The notes under the pieces: generated by a model | The model's database searches: none | Told to the model about the DNA's origin: nothing | Seen by the model: only the letters and a program-made list of their open reading frames with translations | Made by a program: the position numbers and the translations under genes | Assembly: GCF_024204645.1 (NCBI RefSeq) | Contig: NZ_CP100351.1 | Span: 3,746,001-3,810,000, forward strand | Source: Desulfomicrobium sp. ZS1 | GTDB taxonomy: Bacteria; Desulfobacterota; Desulfovibrionia; Desulfovibrionales; Desulfomicrobiaceae | Reading direction: 5' to 3' | DNA: 64,000 nt | Shown: positions 8,226 through 16,946 of the stretch, one piece after another | Position numbering within the stretch: the stretch's first letter is position 1 | How the letters are laid out: every line of letters starts with the position of its first letter

Positions 8226-9453
8226 TAGAGCGTACTGGCCCGAAGGGGTGGAGCGTTGTTCTGTTGGGAAGTTCCTGGCCTGGTTGGGCGTGATCAGCAT
8301 CTTCCTCGCGTGGGGAGGGTACGGCGCGTTCAAGGTCCTGGGAACCGGTATCGGCGTTACGGGCCTGGACAATTATTTCGGGTTCGGCCTGTGGATCACC
8401 TTTGACTTGGCGGTCATCGCCTTGGGCGCCGGAGCCTTCTTCTCCGGATTTCTGCGGTACATCATCCGCATCGACGAGCTTAAAAACATCATTAATCTGG
8501 CGGTCATTGTCGGGTTTCTCTGCTACTCCGGCGCCATGTTGATCCTGGTGCTCGACATCGGCCAGCCGCTCAGGGCCTGGTTCGGTTACTGGCACCCGAA
8601 CGTTCACTCCATGCTGACGGAAGTCATCTTCTGCATCACCTGCTACTGCACGGTGCTGATCATTGAATATGTACCGATCATCCTGGAAAACCGGAAGATC
8701 AACCAGAACAGGTTCTGCCATCATCTGGCTCACAACTTCCATGTCTACATGCCGCTTTTCGCTGGCATCGGCACCTTCCTGTCCTTCTTCCACCAGGGTT
8801 CCCTGGGTGGCATGTACGGCGTGCTCTTCGGCCGTCCGTTCGTGTTCCGCGAAGGCTTCTTCATCTGGCCCTGGACCTTCTTCCTGTTCATCTCCTCGGC
8901 CATTGCCGCCGGACCCGGCTTCACCATGCTCTGCTCTGCGCTCATGGAAGCCATCACCGGTCGCAAGCTGGTCAGCTACGACACCAAGAAGCTTCTGGGC
9001 AAGATCTCCGGCCTGCTTCTGTGCGTCTACATCTTCTTCAAGATCATCGACACCTACGCCTGGGCCAAGGGCATCCTGCCCGGCATGGGGCTGACCTTTG
9101 ACGAGATGTTCAGCAGCGAACATGGATACGGCACGATTTTGCTGTGGCTTGAGCTCTTTTGGTTCGGCGTGGTCCCGGCCGTAATGCTGGTCACCCCCGC
9201 CGTGCGCAATCGTCCGTGGCTCATGTACAGCGCAGTCGTCATGGCCGCCATTGGCGTGACCATTAACCGTTTCGTCTTCACGGTTCAGGCTCTGGCCATC
9301 CCGGTCATGCCTTTCGACCGTTGGACCTCATACATGCCCAACTGGGCGGAATGGTCCACTTCGCTCATGATCGTTGCCTATGGAATTCTGGTCATGAGTA
9401 TCTCCTACCGCTATTTGCCGATCTTCCCCCAGGAAGTGAAACTCAATAAGTAG
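8218..9453 (+). CDS. qrcD: QrcD, NrfD/PsrC-type integral membrane menaquinone-binding subunit
   Basis: QrcD is the polytopic NrfD-family subunit that binds menaquinone. The 411-residue protein has about ten hydrophobic helices, such as LAWLGVISIFLAWGGYGAF and FTMLCSALMEAITG. I start it at the ATG at 8218 (MSDRAYWPEG), preceded by AAGGGGGG, rather than 18 bp earlier. It overlaps qrcC by 8 bp and ends the operon just before a strong terminator. With QrcABC it would form a complete Qrc complex. Confidence 0.93.
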   Translation: MSDRAYWPEGVERCSVGKFLAWLGVISIFLAWGGYGAFKVLGTGIGVTGLDNYFGFGLWITFDLAVIALGAGAFFSGFLRYIIRIDELKNIINLAVIVGFLCYSGAMLILVLDIGQPLRAWFGYWHPNVHSMLTEVIFCITCYCTVLIIEYVPIILENRKINQNRFCHHLAHNFHVYMPLFAGIGTFLSFFHQGSLGGMYGVLFGRPFVFREGFFIWPWTFFLFISSAIAAGPGFTMLCSALMEAITGRKLVSYDTKKLLGKISGLLLCVYIFFKIIDTYAWAKGILPGMGLTFDEMFSSEHGYGTILLWLELFWFGVVPAVMLVTPAVRNRPWLMYSAVVMAAIGVTINRFVFTVQALAIPVMPFDRWTSYMPNWAEWSTSLMIVAYGILVMSISYRYLPIFPQEVKLNK

Positions 9454-9466
9454 AGATGGTTGTTTC

Positions 9467-9496
9467 AAAAAAAGGCCCTTCGGGGCCTTTTTTTTT
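9467..9496 (+). terminator. Rho-independent terminator of qrcABCD
   Basis: AAAAAAAGGCCC, a TTCG tetraloop and GGGCC followed by a long T run lie 14 bp after the qrcD stop. Confidence 0.88.
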
Positions 9497-9589
9497 GGGA
9501 TGACAAATGCTTGACATCTGTGTTCATAACCTGGGTGCTGCTTGAAATGCATGATGGGACATGCGGCAGCCGACTGCAAGGGAGGTGTC

Positions 9590-10705
9590 ATGAAGGATGC
9601 GGAGAACGGGCGGCAGTCCGCCATCGATGTCGCCAGGGCGCTGGGACTTTTGCTTGTCTATTACGGGCATTTCGTCGAGCAGATCATGTATCTCAAAAAT
9701 CCTGCGGCCGCCGTGCATTACAAGTGGATCTATTCGTTCCACATGATCCTTTTTTTCATCCTTTCAGGGTGGGTAAAGGGCGCGAGGCCCGGCACGCTCC
9801 CTGTTCGGAAATTCGTGCAATCGACTTTGGCCAGCCGGATTGCGCCCTATCTTTTTTTCAGCATCATGCTGGCGGCGCTGTCGCTGGTGTTTACGGGCTG
9901 GTTCCCCATGCTCGATCTCTCCAGCGCGCAGGGATATTTTCAGGCAGCCGTGTCCACGGGCCTGGGCTTTCCCCTTTTCAACGTCCCGCTCTGGTTTGTG
10001 GCCTGCCTGGTCAGCGTGGAATGCCTGCATCGCCTTGTGCAGACATATCTGGATTCCACCGTGCGGATTATCGCGGTGGCCGTTGTTTGTTATGTCGGCG
10101 GTTATCTCCTCAATGAACGCTATTTCTTTTTCGGTCAGAACATGAGTTTCTGGCTCCTGCATGAAGTTCCCGTGGTTTACGCGTTTTATCTTGTGGGTGT
10201 GTTGCTGGGCCGGGGCGGACTCCCGGGGCGCATTTCGCCTGCGGCGGGGGTTGCGATCTTTGCCCTGGCGCTGGCTGCGGTTCATTTCACCTATGACCTC
10301 AATCAGGGGCCTTTCAGGTATCTGCAAGCCGTGATCATTTTGCTCTCGGGGCATGGCCATTTTCTGTGGTTTCCGTTCACCGCCTTGGCCGGGTCCGTCA
10401 TGATCCTGGTTTTGGGGCAAGTATTGCACAACGTCTCTCTGCTCGCATTTTTGGGCCGCAACGCCATCATACTGCTCGGCCTTAACGGGGTCTTCTATCA
10501 TTTCGTCAATCCACCCGTGGCCGCGTGGAGCGTAGCCAACCTTCCTCCGGACGGATGGAGCGTATTTTTCGTGAGCACCCTGGTCACTTTCGTGAGTTTT
10601 GGGCTGAGTCTTCCGGTCATTCACGGGCTCAATATCGCCGTGCCCCAACTGGTGGGCAAACCGCGTACCGCAGGGCGTTTTTTTGGCCCCTTGATCAAGG
10701 GGTAG
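9590..10705 (+). CDS. Acyltransferase 3 family membrane protein
   Basis: This 371-residue integral membrane protein has about ten hydrophobic helices and the N-terminal pattern of acyltransferase-3 proteins: AIDVARALGLLLVYYGHF (R and H conserved) and YSFHMILFFILSGW near residue 47. Members O-acylate surface polysaccharides or lipids. The start at 9590 has an excellent AAGGGAGGTG site; an upstream TTG at 9542 is in frame but has no site. The MFS gene follows 9 bp later, so the pair may be cotranscribed. The substrate is unknown. Confidence 0.85.
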   Translation: MKDAENGRQSAIDVARALGLLLVYYGHFVEQIMYLKNPAAAVHYKWIYSFHMILFFILSGWVKGARPGTLPVRKFVQSTLASRIAPYLFFSIMLAALSLVFTGWFPMLDLSSAQGYFQAAVSTGLGFPLFNVPLWFVACLVSVECLHRLVQTYLDSTVRIIAVAVVCYVGGYLLNERYFFFGQNMSFWLLHEVPVVYAFYLVGVLLGRGGLPGRISPAAGVAIFALALAAVHFTYDLNQGPFRYLQAVIILLSGHGHFLWFPFTALAGSVMILVLGQVLHNVSLLAFLGRNAIILLGLNGVFYHFVNPPVAAWSVANLPPDGWSVFFVSTLVTFVSFGLSLPVIHGLNIAVPQLVGKPRTAGRFFGPLIKG

Positions 10706-10714
10706 CGGGCCGTG

Positions 10715-11941
10715 ATGCTGCCCGGCAAGATGGGGTGTGGGCGTGCGGAGGCCCGCGAGGCGGGTTTGCGGCGCATGCTGCTGACGCTCAACGTCTTTGC
10801 GGCGCTGAAGATGACCCTTTTCCCCATGGCCATCATCACCCTGTTCTGGAAGGACCGGATTGGTCTGACCCTGACCGAGATTTTGACGTTGCAGGTGTTT
10901 TTTTCTCTGGCCAGCGTGGTCATGGAGTACCCGTCCGGATACGTCAGCGACCGCCTGGGCTATCGCTGGGCGCTGATAGTGGCCTGCGTTTTCGGTATTG
11001 TCGGATGGGGCTGGTACCTGCTCGCGGCGACCTTTTGGGGCGTCTTGCTCGCGGAACTGCTGCTGGGCGTCTCCTACGCCTTTATCAGCGGGTCGGACAC
11101 GGCGCTGCTTTTCGAGACCTTGCGCGCCGAAGACCGGGTGGATCTGTACACCCGCTGCGATGGACGTATGGTCGGATGGGCTCAAGGAGGAGAGGCTGCG
11201 GGCGCGCTCTTTGCCGGACTCATGTACGCGCATTGGCCGCTCTTGCCCTTTGTGGCCCAGATCGGGATCTGGATTTTGGCCCTGGGCTTGTGTTTGAGCC
11301 TGAGGGAACCCAAGGCTGAAAGCGGCGGGCCGGTAGTGTCGCATCTGGCCGAGGCGTTGCGCGTGTGCAGATTTGCCTTTCGGGAAAGCTCGGCCATCCG
11401 GGCGACCATCATGAACGGGATGCTGCTCGGTCTGGCTTCTTTCTATATGGTTTGGCTCATTCAGCCTTATATGCAGGAGTGCCGGGTCCCCGTGACATGG
11501 TTCGGCCCTGTCTGGGCCGGGGCGAATCTGGTTGTGGCCCTGGCGGCCGCAAACAGTCACCGGGTTGAAGGCAAGTTCGGCGTGGCAGGCATGCAGGTCC
11601 TCTTCTTCGCGCTGATCGTCGTCGCGTACCTGGGACTTGGAACCATCACGGCCGTGGGCGGCTTTTTGTTTTACTATCTGCTTACGGCCATGCGCGGGCT
11701 GCAGGGGCCGCTGATGCGCTCGCGATTGCAGGCTTTGAGTAGCAGGGCGAACAGGGCCAGCATCCTGTCTCTGCACAGTCTGGCTTTCCGTCTGGGGTTT
11801 GTGCTCACGGGGCCGCTGGTGGGTTTGCTTGCCGACAGTCATGGTCTGTCGACCACGTTCTATGTCTTGGCCGGATTTTTTGCGCTGGCTCTTCCTGTGG
11901 CAGCGCGAAATTTTTGGCGGCATAACCATGTCTATTCATGA
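10715..11941 (+). CDS. Major facilitator superfamily transporter
   Basis: This 408-residue protein has about twelve hydrophobic segments and an MFS motif-A-like loop between helices 2 and 3 (PSGYVSDRLGYRWALIV, residues 69-85). The ATG at 10715 is preceded directly by an in-frame GTG at 10712; neither has a clear ribosome site, so the exact start is uncertain. It lies just after the acyltransferase gene. Substrate and direction of transport cannot be read from the sequence. Confidence 0.82.
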   Translation: MLPGKMGCGRAEAREAGLRRMLLTLNVFAALKMTLFPMAIITLFWKDRIGLTLTEILTLQVFFSLASVVMEYPSGYVSDRLGYRWALIVACVFGIVGWGWYLLAATFWGVLLAELLLGVSYAFISGSDTALLFETLRAEDRVDLYTRCDGRMVGWAQGGEAAGALFAGLMYAHWPLLPFVAQIGIWILALGLCLSLREPKAESGGPVVSHLAEALRVCRFAFRESSAIRATIMNGMLLGLASFYMVWLIQPYMQECRVPVTWFGPVWAGANLVVALAAANSHRVEGKFGVAGMQVLFFALIVVAYLGLGTITAVGGFLFYYLLTAMRGLQGPLMRSRLQALSSRANRASILSLHSLAFRLGFVLTGPLVGLLADSHGLSTTFYVLAGFFALALPVAARNFWRHNHVYS

Positions 11942-12039
11942 GGCTTGTTTCGTCTTTTACACGTGAGACACACCCCTGTGGAAAAGGTTTTTATTGATCC
12001 CGATGTCTCGATGTCCTAATACTAACCCTGTTCTGCGAA

Positions 12040-12176
12040 ACTACTTCAGGAGCAAGGGAACCCGGTGCGAGTCCGGGGCGGTCCCGCCACTGTAACCCCG
12101 ATTTTGCGTGCCCGAGCCGATCCCCACTGGGAGAAGCCGCATGCGGGGGCAAGCCAGAAAACCCGCCTGAAGCAAT
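12040..12176 (+). promoter_or_regulatory. Cobalamin (B12) riboswitch
   Basis: The segment contains the cobalamin riboswitch core: AAGGGAACCCGGTGCGAGTC, then GGGGCGGTCCCGCCACTGTA, and later GCCAGAAAACCCGCCTG, close to the family's GCCAGGAGACCTGCC. CTTCAGG (12044-12050) pairs with CCTGAAG (12166-12172) to close the structure. It lies in the leader of nrdG-nrdD, about 75 bp before the nrdG start. A short GC-rich hairpin (about 12185-12207) between it and nrdG could be the expression platform. Cobalamin binding normally lowers expression of the downstream genes. Confidence 0.93.
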
Positions 12177-12249
12177 TCTCTTAACCCTCTGCACGCGGAT
12201 GCAGGGCGTTGAGTTGTTCAGAAAAACGTCACCACAACTACGAGCGAAC

Positions 12250-12888
12250 ATGACTGACACGATTCCTTCATGGGAACGCGTGCGCGGTATTGTGCCGGTG
12301 AGTCTCTGCGACTGGCCGGGCAAAATCACGTGCGTGCTTTTTGCCGGCGGCTGCAATTTCCGCTGCCCGACCTGCCACAACGCCTCCCTGGCCTGGAAAT
12401 GGGCGTCGTTGCCGACTCTGAACCGGGAGGTCGTTCTGGCCGATTTGCGTCGCCGCAAACGCTGGCTGGACGGGATCACTCTGTCCGGAGGAGAGCCGAC
12501 CTGCTTGACGGACCTGGATGATCTGCTTGCGGATCTTTCCTCGACCGGCCTGCCGGTCAAGCTTGATTCCAACGGCTCCGCGCCGGGTGTCCTGGCACGT
12601 GTGCTTGAGGCCGGGCTTGTCCAGTCCGTGGCCGTGGACGTCAAGGGGCCCTGGTCAATGTATCCGGAGCTGACCGGGCAGGCCCTGGCCGCCGATGCGG
12701 CCCGTGACGCGCTGGGAGAGGTTTTCGATCTGGCCCAGGCGTATCCCGGCCGGGTCTATTTCCGTTGCACCAAGGTGCCGTGCCTGACTCCCGAGGACCT
12801 GGAGACCACCCAGGCCCAGATGCCGCAAGGCCTGTCTTTGCACTTCCAGGAATTTGTGCCTCCTCGAAACAGTGACGATTTTTCCTGA
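12250..12888 (+). CDS. nrdG: Anaerobic ribonucleoside-triphosphate reductase activating protein
   Basis: NrdG is the radical SAM activase that makes the glycyl radical on NrdD. The radical SAM motif CNFRCPTC (Cys35, Cys39, Cys42) follows an N-terminal segment IVPVSLCDWPGKI typical of the NrdG/PflA-like activase group. LSGGEPTC is the SAM-binding GGE motif. The 212-residue start at 12250 (MTDTIPSWERV) matches the family; an in-frame ATG at 12199 would begin right after the riboswitch. It is 33 bp upstream of nrdD and shares its riboswitch leader. Confidence 0.9.
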   Translation: MTDTIPSWERVRGIVPVSLCDWPGKITCVLFAGGCNFRCPTCHNASLAWKWASLPTLNREVVLADLRRRKRWLDGITLSGGEPTCLTDLDDLLADLSSTGLPVKLDSNGSAPGVLARVLEAGLVQSVAVDVKGPWSMYPELTGQALAADAARDALGEVFDLAQAYPGRVYFRCTKVPCLTPEDLETTQAQMPQGLSLHFQEFVPPRNSDDFS

Positions 12889-12921
12889 TTCTCAATTCGA
12901 CCGAACTATATTGGAGTATTC

Positions 12922-14982
12922 ATGCCTCAGCAGATTGTGAAACGTGATGGCCGTGTTGAATCCTGGTCTGTGGACCGGATTGCCCAGGCAATTTTGAAAT
13001 CCCTCAACGCCAGCGGCATCAAGGATCCCATCCTGGCCAAGCGTCTGGCCGGAAAGGTCGAGTCCAAACTTGAAGCCGAGGCCATGCCCGAGCAGGAGCT
13101 GGTTCAGGATACCGTCGAGCAGGTGCTCATGGAATCCAGGCTTTATCAGGTCGCACGGCGCTATATCGTGTACCGCGAGAAGCGTAGAGCCATCCGCAGC
13201 CAGACGGAAACCTTTCTGGACGTGACCGAGACCATCGACAGCTATCTGGACAAGTCCGATTGGCGCGTCAGCGAGAACGCCAACATGGCCCACTCCTTCC
13301 AGGGACTGATGCTGCACCTGTCCGGTTCCGTGCAGGCCCGGTACTCCCTGGAGAAATATCCCGAGGAAGTGCGGCAGGCCCACGAGCACGGCTATTTTCA
13401 CATCCACGATCTGTCTTTTGGCCTAGCTGGCTACTGCGCGGGCTGGTCCCTGCGCGACCTGTTGCTCGAAGGCTTCAATCTCGAAGGGCGCTGCTCTTCC
13501 GGGCCGCCCAAGCATTTCGACGCGGCTTTGGGACAGATGGTCAATTTTCTGGGCACGTTGCAGAATGAATGGGCCGGCGCGCAGGCTTTCAACAACGTGG
13601 ACACGTATCTGGCCCCGCTGGTTCGCCATGACAACCTGACGTACGACGAGGTCAAACAGGCCATGCAGAAGTTCGTGTTCAACCTGAACACGACCTCGCG
13701 TTGGGGTGGGCAGAGCCCGTTCACGAATTTGACTTTCGATCTGGCCCCTCCGGCGCACATCGCCTCCGAAGCCGTGATTCTCGGCGGCAAGCTGCAGGAC
13801 AGCACCTACGGCGAGTATGCTGTCGAAATGGAGATGATCAACCGGGCCTTCCTGGAAGTCATGCTGGTCGGCGATTACCACGGACGGATCTTTTCCTTCC
13901 CCATCCCGACCTACAACATCACCCCGGATTTTCCCTGGGAAACAGAGGTTGGCGAGTTGCTCCTCAAGCTCACGGCCAAATACGGCGTCCCGTATTTTCA
14001 GAACTTCATCAATTCCGACCTCAAGCCCGAGGATGTGCGTTCCATGTGCTGCCGCCTGCAGATGGACCTGCGCGAGCTGCGCAAACGCACGGGCGGTCTT
14101 TTCGGCGCAGGGGATCTGACGGGTTCCATCGGTGTGGTGACGCTTAATTTGCCCAAGCTGGCCTATCTGGCCCAAGGCGAGGAAGATTTTCTGGATCTGG
14201 TGGGCGAGTATGCCTCCCTGGCCAAGGACTCGCTTGAATTCAAGCGCAAGATGGTCAGCGACAACATGGACAAGGGTATGTTCCCTTTCTCCAGTCGCTA
14301 TCTCAAGAATGGTTTTCGCAGCCATTTCAGCACGATAGGTATTCTTGGCGGCCACGAAGCCTGCTTGAATCTGTTGGGCAAAGGTATCGATACCGAGGCC
14401 GGGACGAGGCTCATGGTCCGCACCCTGGAACATCTGCGCGAGATCACGGTGCGTTTTCAGGAAGAGACGGGCAGCCTCTACAACCTTGAAGCCACTCCGG
14501 CCGAAGGGACCAGCTACCGCTTGGCCAAGATTGACAAAAAACTGTATGCGGACATCCAGGCCTCTGGGAACGGGGTCCCCTACTATACCAATTCGACCTT
14601 GCTTCCGGTGGGGCATACCACAGACATTTTTTCCGCTCTGGAGCACCAGAACCGGCTGCAACCCATGTACACCGGCGGCACTGTTTTCCACAGTTTCCTG
14701 GGTGAGTCCGTGCCGGATACTCAGGCTTTGAAGACGTTTCTGGTGCGCGCCCTGACCGAGACCAAGATTCCCTACGTGTCCATCACGCCGACCTTTTCGA
14801 TCTGCAAGGATCACGGCTACCTGACAGGCGAGCAGATCACCTGCCCGCACTGCGGCCAGGAGACGGAAGTGTACACTCGCGTGGTGGGCTACTACCGGCC
14901 GGTCAAGATGTGGAATCGCGGGAAGCAGTCGGAGTACAAGGATCGCGTGGAGTATTCCCAGGCCTCCTGCTTCGGGCAATAA
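12922..14982 (+). CDS. nrdD: Anaerobic (class III) ribonucleoside-triphosphate reductase
   Basis: NrdD reduces ribonucleotides for DNA synthesis under anoxia. The 686-residue protein starts with an ATP-cone allosteric domain (IVKRDGRVESWSVDRIAQAI, about residues 4-90), followed by the ten-stranded barrel. Near the C-terminus Cys628, His631, Cys641 and Cys644 (CKDH...CPHC) form the likely zinc site, and Gly656 in RVVGYYRP is the predicted glycyl radical residue. All key elements are present. It is expressed from the B12-riboswitch leader with nrdG and ends at a 17-bp perfect hairpin. Confidence 0.95.
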   Translation: MPQQIVKRDGRVESWSVDRIAQAILKSLNASGIKDPILAKRLAGKVESKLEAEAMPEQELVQDTVEQVLMESRLYQVARRYIVYREKRRAIRSQTETFLDVTETIDSYLDKSDWRVSENANMAHSFQGLMLHLSGSVQARYSLEKYPEEVRQAHEHGYFHIHDLSFGLAGYCAGWSLRDLLLEGFNLEGRCSSGPPKHFDAALGQMVNFLGTLQNEWAGAQAFNNVDTYLAPLVRHDNLTYDEVKQAMQKFVFNLNTTSRWGGQSPFTNLTFDLAPPAHIASEAVILGGKLQDSTYGEYAVEMEMINRAFLEVMLVGDYHGRIFSFPIPTYNITPDFPWETEVGELLLKLTAKYGVPYFQNFINSDLKPEDVRSMCCRLQMDLRELRKRTGGLFGAGDLTGSIGVVTLNLPKLAYLAQGEEDFLDLVGEYASLAKDSLEFKRKMVSDNMDKGMFPFSSRYLKNGFRSHFSTIGILGGHEACLNLLGKGIDTEAGTRLMVRTLEHLREITVRFQEETGSLYNLEATPAEGTSYRLAKIDKKLYADIQASGNGVPYYTNSTLLPVGHTTDIFSALEHQNRLQPMYTGGTVFHSFLGESVPDTQALKTFLVRALTETKIPYVSITPTFSICKDHGYLTGEQITCPHCGQETEVYTRVVGYYRPVKMWNRGKQSEYKDRVEYSQASCFGQ

Positions 14983-15001
14983 AGAGCGTAGGCTTCAACG
15001 C

Positions 15002-15038
15002 GAAAACGGCCGGACTGCCATGCAGTCCGGCCGTTTTC
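15002..15038. terminator. Strong hairpin terminator after nrdD
   Basis: Arms of 17 bp (15002-15018 and 15022-15038) are perfect inverted repeats with a 3-base CAT loop, and have A and T runs at their outer ends. It could act for nrdD on the plus strand and for the small minus-strand gene beyond it. Confidence 0.85.
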
Positions 15039-15060
15039 GCATTTGCGGGTCGGGGATGCT

Positions 15061-15210
15061 TTATTTTTCGTTCAGGCCCGAACGGCGCAAACCGTTCAAA
15101 AAGCCCAGTGCGGAGCGCAGGCCGCCGGCCAGGCTCGTGATCGCGGTGGAGATGATCGGCTTGGGGCGCTGGATTTTTTGAGAGTGCAGGAACAATGTGA
15201 TTTCACGCAT
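15061..15210 (-). CDS. Small hypothetical protein, 49 residues
   Basis: An ATG at 15210 with AGAGGTACGCC just upstream opens a 49-codon frame ending in TAA at 15061. The product begins MREITLFLHSQKIQRPKP and ends LRRSGLNEK. The middle (IISTAITSLAGGLRSALGFL) could form a short amphipathic helix, and the protein is basic. A well-spaced promoter lies upstream and a hairpin lies downstream, so it looks like a complete small transcription unit. I do not recognise a family. Confidence 0.55.
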   Translation of the reverse strand: MREITLFLHSQKIQRPKPIISTAITSLAGGLRSALGFLNGLRRSGLNEK

Positions 15211-15270
15211 GGCGTACCTCTGTATTCAGAAATATGGTAAATTTTACGAACTTCATTTTGAAACGAAAGC

Positions 15271-15299
15271 TAGCTAGGCGCGAAAAGTCTGTTCGTCAA
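15271..15299 (-). promoter_or_regulatory. Possible promoter of the 49-residue gene
   Basis: On the minus strand TTGACG (15299-15294) is followed after 17 bp by TAGCTA (15276-15271), about 60 bp upstream of the small gene's start. Confidence 0.4.
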
Positions 15300-15362
15300 G
15301 CAAAATGCTGACGATTGTTATGATAGGAGTGCCGATTTTTTGGGGCCCGGGTCGTGTGCGGG

Positions 15363-16118
15363 TCAGGAAGCGGGCAGCAGGGCGGCCTGGGTGGCCGGAT
15401 CCCAGTTCGAATTGGCCGGCATGGCCATGGAGGCGCGGAAGCGTGCCAGGGCGGCCCTCGATCTCTTGCCCCAGATGCCGTCGATTTTTCCTTTGTATAG
15501 CCCCTGCGCAGCCAGGGCCTGCTGCACGCGTTTAGCGTCGGCTTTGGTCTTGAGATCAAGGAGCACGGGCGGGAGTGCCGGGGCTGCGGGGGCGGGCGAG
15601 GAGGCGGTGAGCAGTCCGCGGATCTCTTCAGTCACGCGCAAGCGGCAACTGGCGGTGGCGAGGACCGCGTGGTCCGCAGGCTGGACCAGACGCGCAGAGA
15701 TGCACAGGCCCCCGTCGACCAGGGCATAGGTTCCGGTCAGCATGGTCTGCAGTCCGTTCGTGGCTCCTGCCTGATCAGGCGCGGAGGAAAGGGCCGTCTC
15801 GCCCTGCTCCTTTAATGAATAGGGAGTGGGCATGAACACGCGGGTGTCCGCCAGGCGGTATCCATGATTGGTGAGAGAGTTGCCCATCTCCTCGGCCAGG
15901 ATCCGCCCCAGGGGGGATGTGGCCGTGACGTCATGCAGATCCGCAAAGGGCGCGGTCATGATCAGCCCGGAGCGGTCCAGGCGGACCTGCAGGTTGGAGA
16001 TCAGGCTTGCAGTCAGGGCGTCGCACAGCATATCGATGCGCGATGCGCCGCATTGCGCCTGCCCGGAGACAGGCAGGGCGCACAGCAGGAAAATCAGGAA
16101 GAGCGCTCGGCGGATCAT
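15363..16118 (-). CDS. FlgO-domain protein with C-terminal peptidoglycan-binding-like domain
   Basis: The 251-residue protein has an N-terminal signal peptide (MIRRALFLIFLLCALPVSGQ) and a FlgO-type domain at about residues 28-165, seen in the IDMLCDALTASLISNLQ and PLGRILAEEMGNSLTNHGYR patterns. A PG-binding-1-like helix bundle (VQQALAAQGLYKGKIDGIWG) lies near residues 215-240. FlgO-type proteins are outer-membrane-associated factors described for flagellar function in Vibrio; the role here is inferred only. Its ATG overlaps the stop of the upstream lipoprotein gene by one base (TGATG). Confidence 0.65.
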   Translation of the reverse strand: MIRRALFLIFLLCALPVSGQAQCGASRIDMLCDALTASLISNLQVRLDRSGLIMTAPFADLHDVTATSPLGRILAEEMGNSLTNHGYRLADTRVFMPTPYSLKEQGETALSSAPDQAGATNGLQTMLTGTYALVDGGLCISARLVQPADHAVLATASCRLRVTEEIRGLLTASSPAPAAPALPPVLLDLKTKADAKRVQQALAAQGLYKGKIDGIWGKRSRAALARFRASMAMPANSNWDPATQAALLPAS

Positions 16119-16807
16119 CAGTTCACCAGGGAATAGCGTTTGAGTTCCACGCCGCCCTGCGGTGCCCGCAGCTGGTAGTGGGCCCAGTCGGGGCTGCTTA
16201 CGTAGAAAATGCTCGAATCGCGGTACAGGTACGCGCCCTGATGGACGAGGGCTGAATTGATCTGAACTTCCGAGTCAGGGGTGGGTGCGTCAAAATACCC
16301 GCTCTCCTCGCCCACTTCAGGCACGGTTTCGTACAGTCCGGCGCTGTTTTTACTCTGTCTGAAGCCCGGATCCGGAGCACGGCGCAAACCTTTGGACGTC
16401 CTGTCCAGGACGCGGCGGTGCGTGACAAGCTCCAAATTGGCCTCAAGAACGGCGGCCCCTTCGGGCACAAAGGACACGGGGACGCCGTAATCGACCAGGT
16501 GTGTCAGCAGCGCTTCCCTGTAGGCCTTGGCGAAAGGCGTGGTGCCGAGAGGCGCGACATATACGCGCACATCCTGCTCGGCGAAGAAATGATCAAGGGC
16601 CTTGCCGCAATTTTTGGCGACCTTGTCCGCCAGCAGATCCCAATGGGCCATGGCCTGCATTTTGGGCTGGGTGGTGAGCAGGTAGCCGCTTGAAATGGGG
16701 GCCTGGGCCGTGACCAGTTGCGATGATTGATCGGAATTGACGCTGACCGAAGAGCATCCGGCCATAAGGCCGAGGGTCATCAATGTGAGCAGGGCTGCTA
16801 AGCGCAT
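16118..16807 (-). CDS. Lipoprotein of unknown function next to FlgO-like genes
   Basis: The 229-residue product starts MRLAALLTLMTLGLMAGC, a lipoprotein signal with lipobox LMAGC. I chose the ATG at 16807, which has AAGGA 8 bp upstream, over one at 16837. No catalytic motif is evident, and the body is mixed alpha/beta without membrane helices. It is translationally coupled to the downstream FlgO-domain gene and diverges from the FlgO-like lipoprotein gene at 16947, which suggests all three belong to one envelope function. Confidence 0.65.
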   Translation of the reverse strand: MRLAALLTLMTLGLMAGCSSVSVNSDQSSQLVTAQAPISSGYLLTTQPKMQAMAHWDLLADKVAKNCGKALDHFFAEQDVRVYVAPLGTTPFAKAYREALLTHLVDYGVPVSFVPEGAAVLEANLELVTHRRVLDRTSKGLRRAPDPGFRQSKNSAGLYETVPEVGEESGYFDAPTPDSEVQINSALVHQGAYLYRDSSIFYVSSPDWAHYQLRAPQGGVELKRYSLVN

Positions 16808-16946
16808 GGCGTGGTCCTTGATTTTGATTCTTTCCATGATCAGAGTATCGGCCGCAGGCCGGAAAACTTAAGGTCGATCGGGGAAATCTTGGCACGCGGC
16901 ATGCTTTGCATTCGGCGGTAGGCATTTTTCTCCCGGAGGATCGGTA

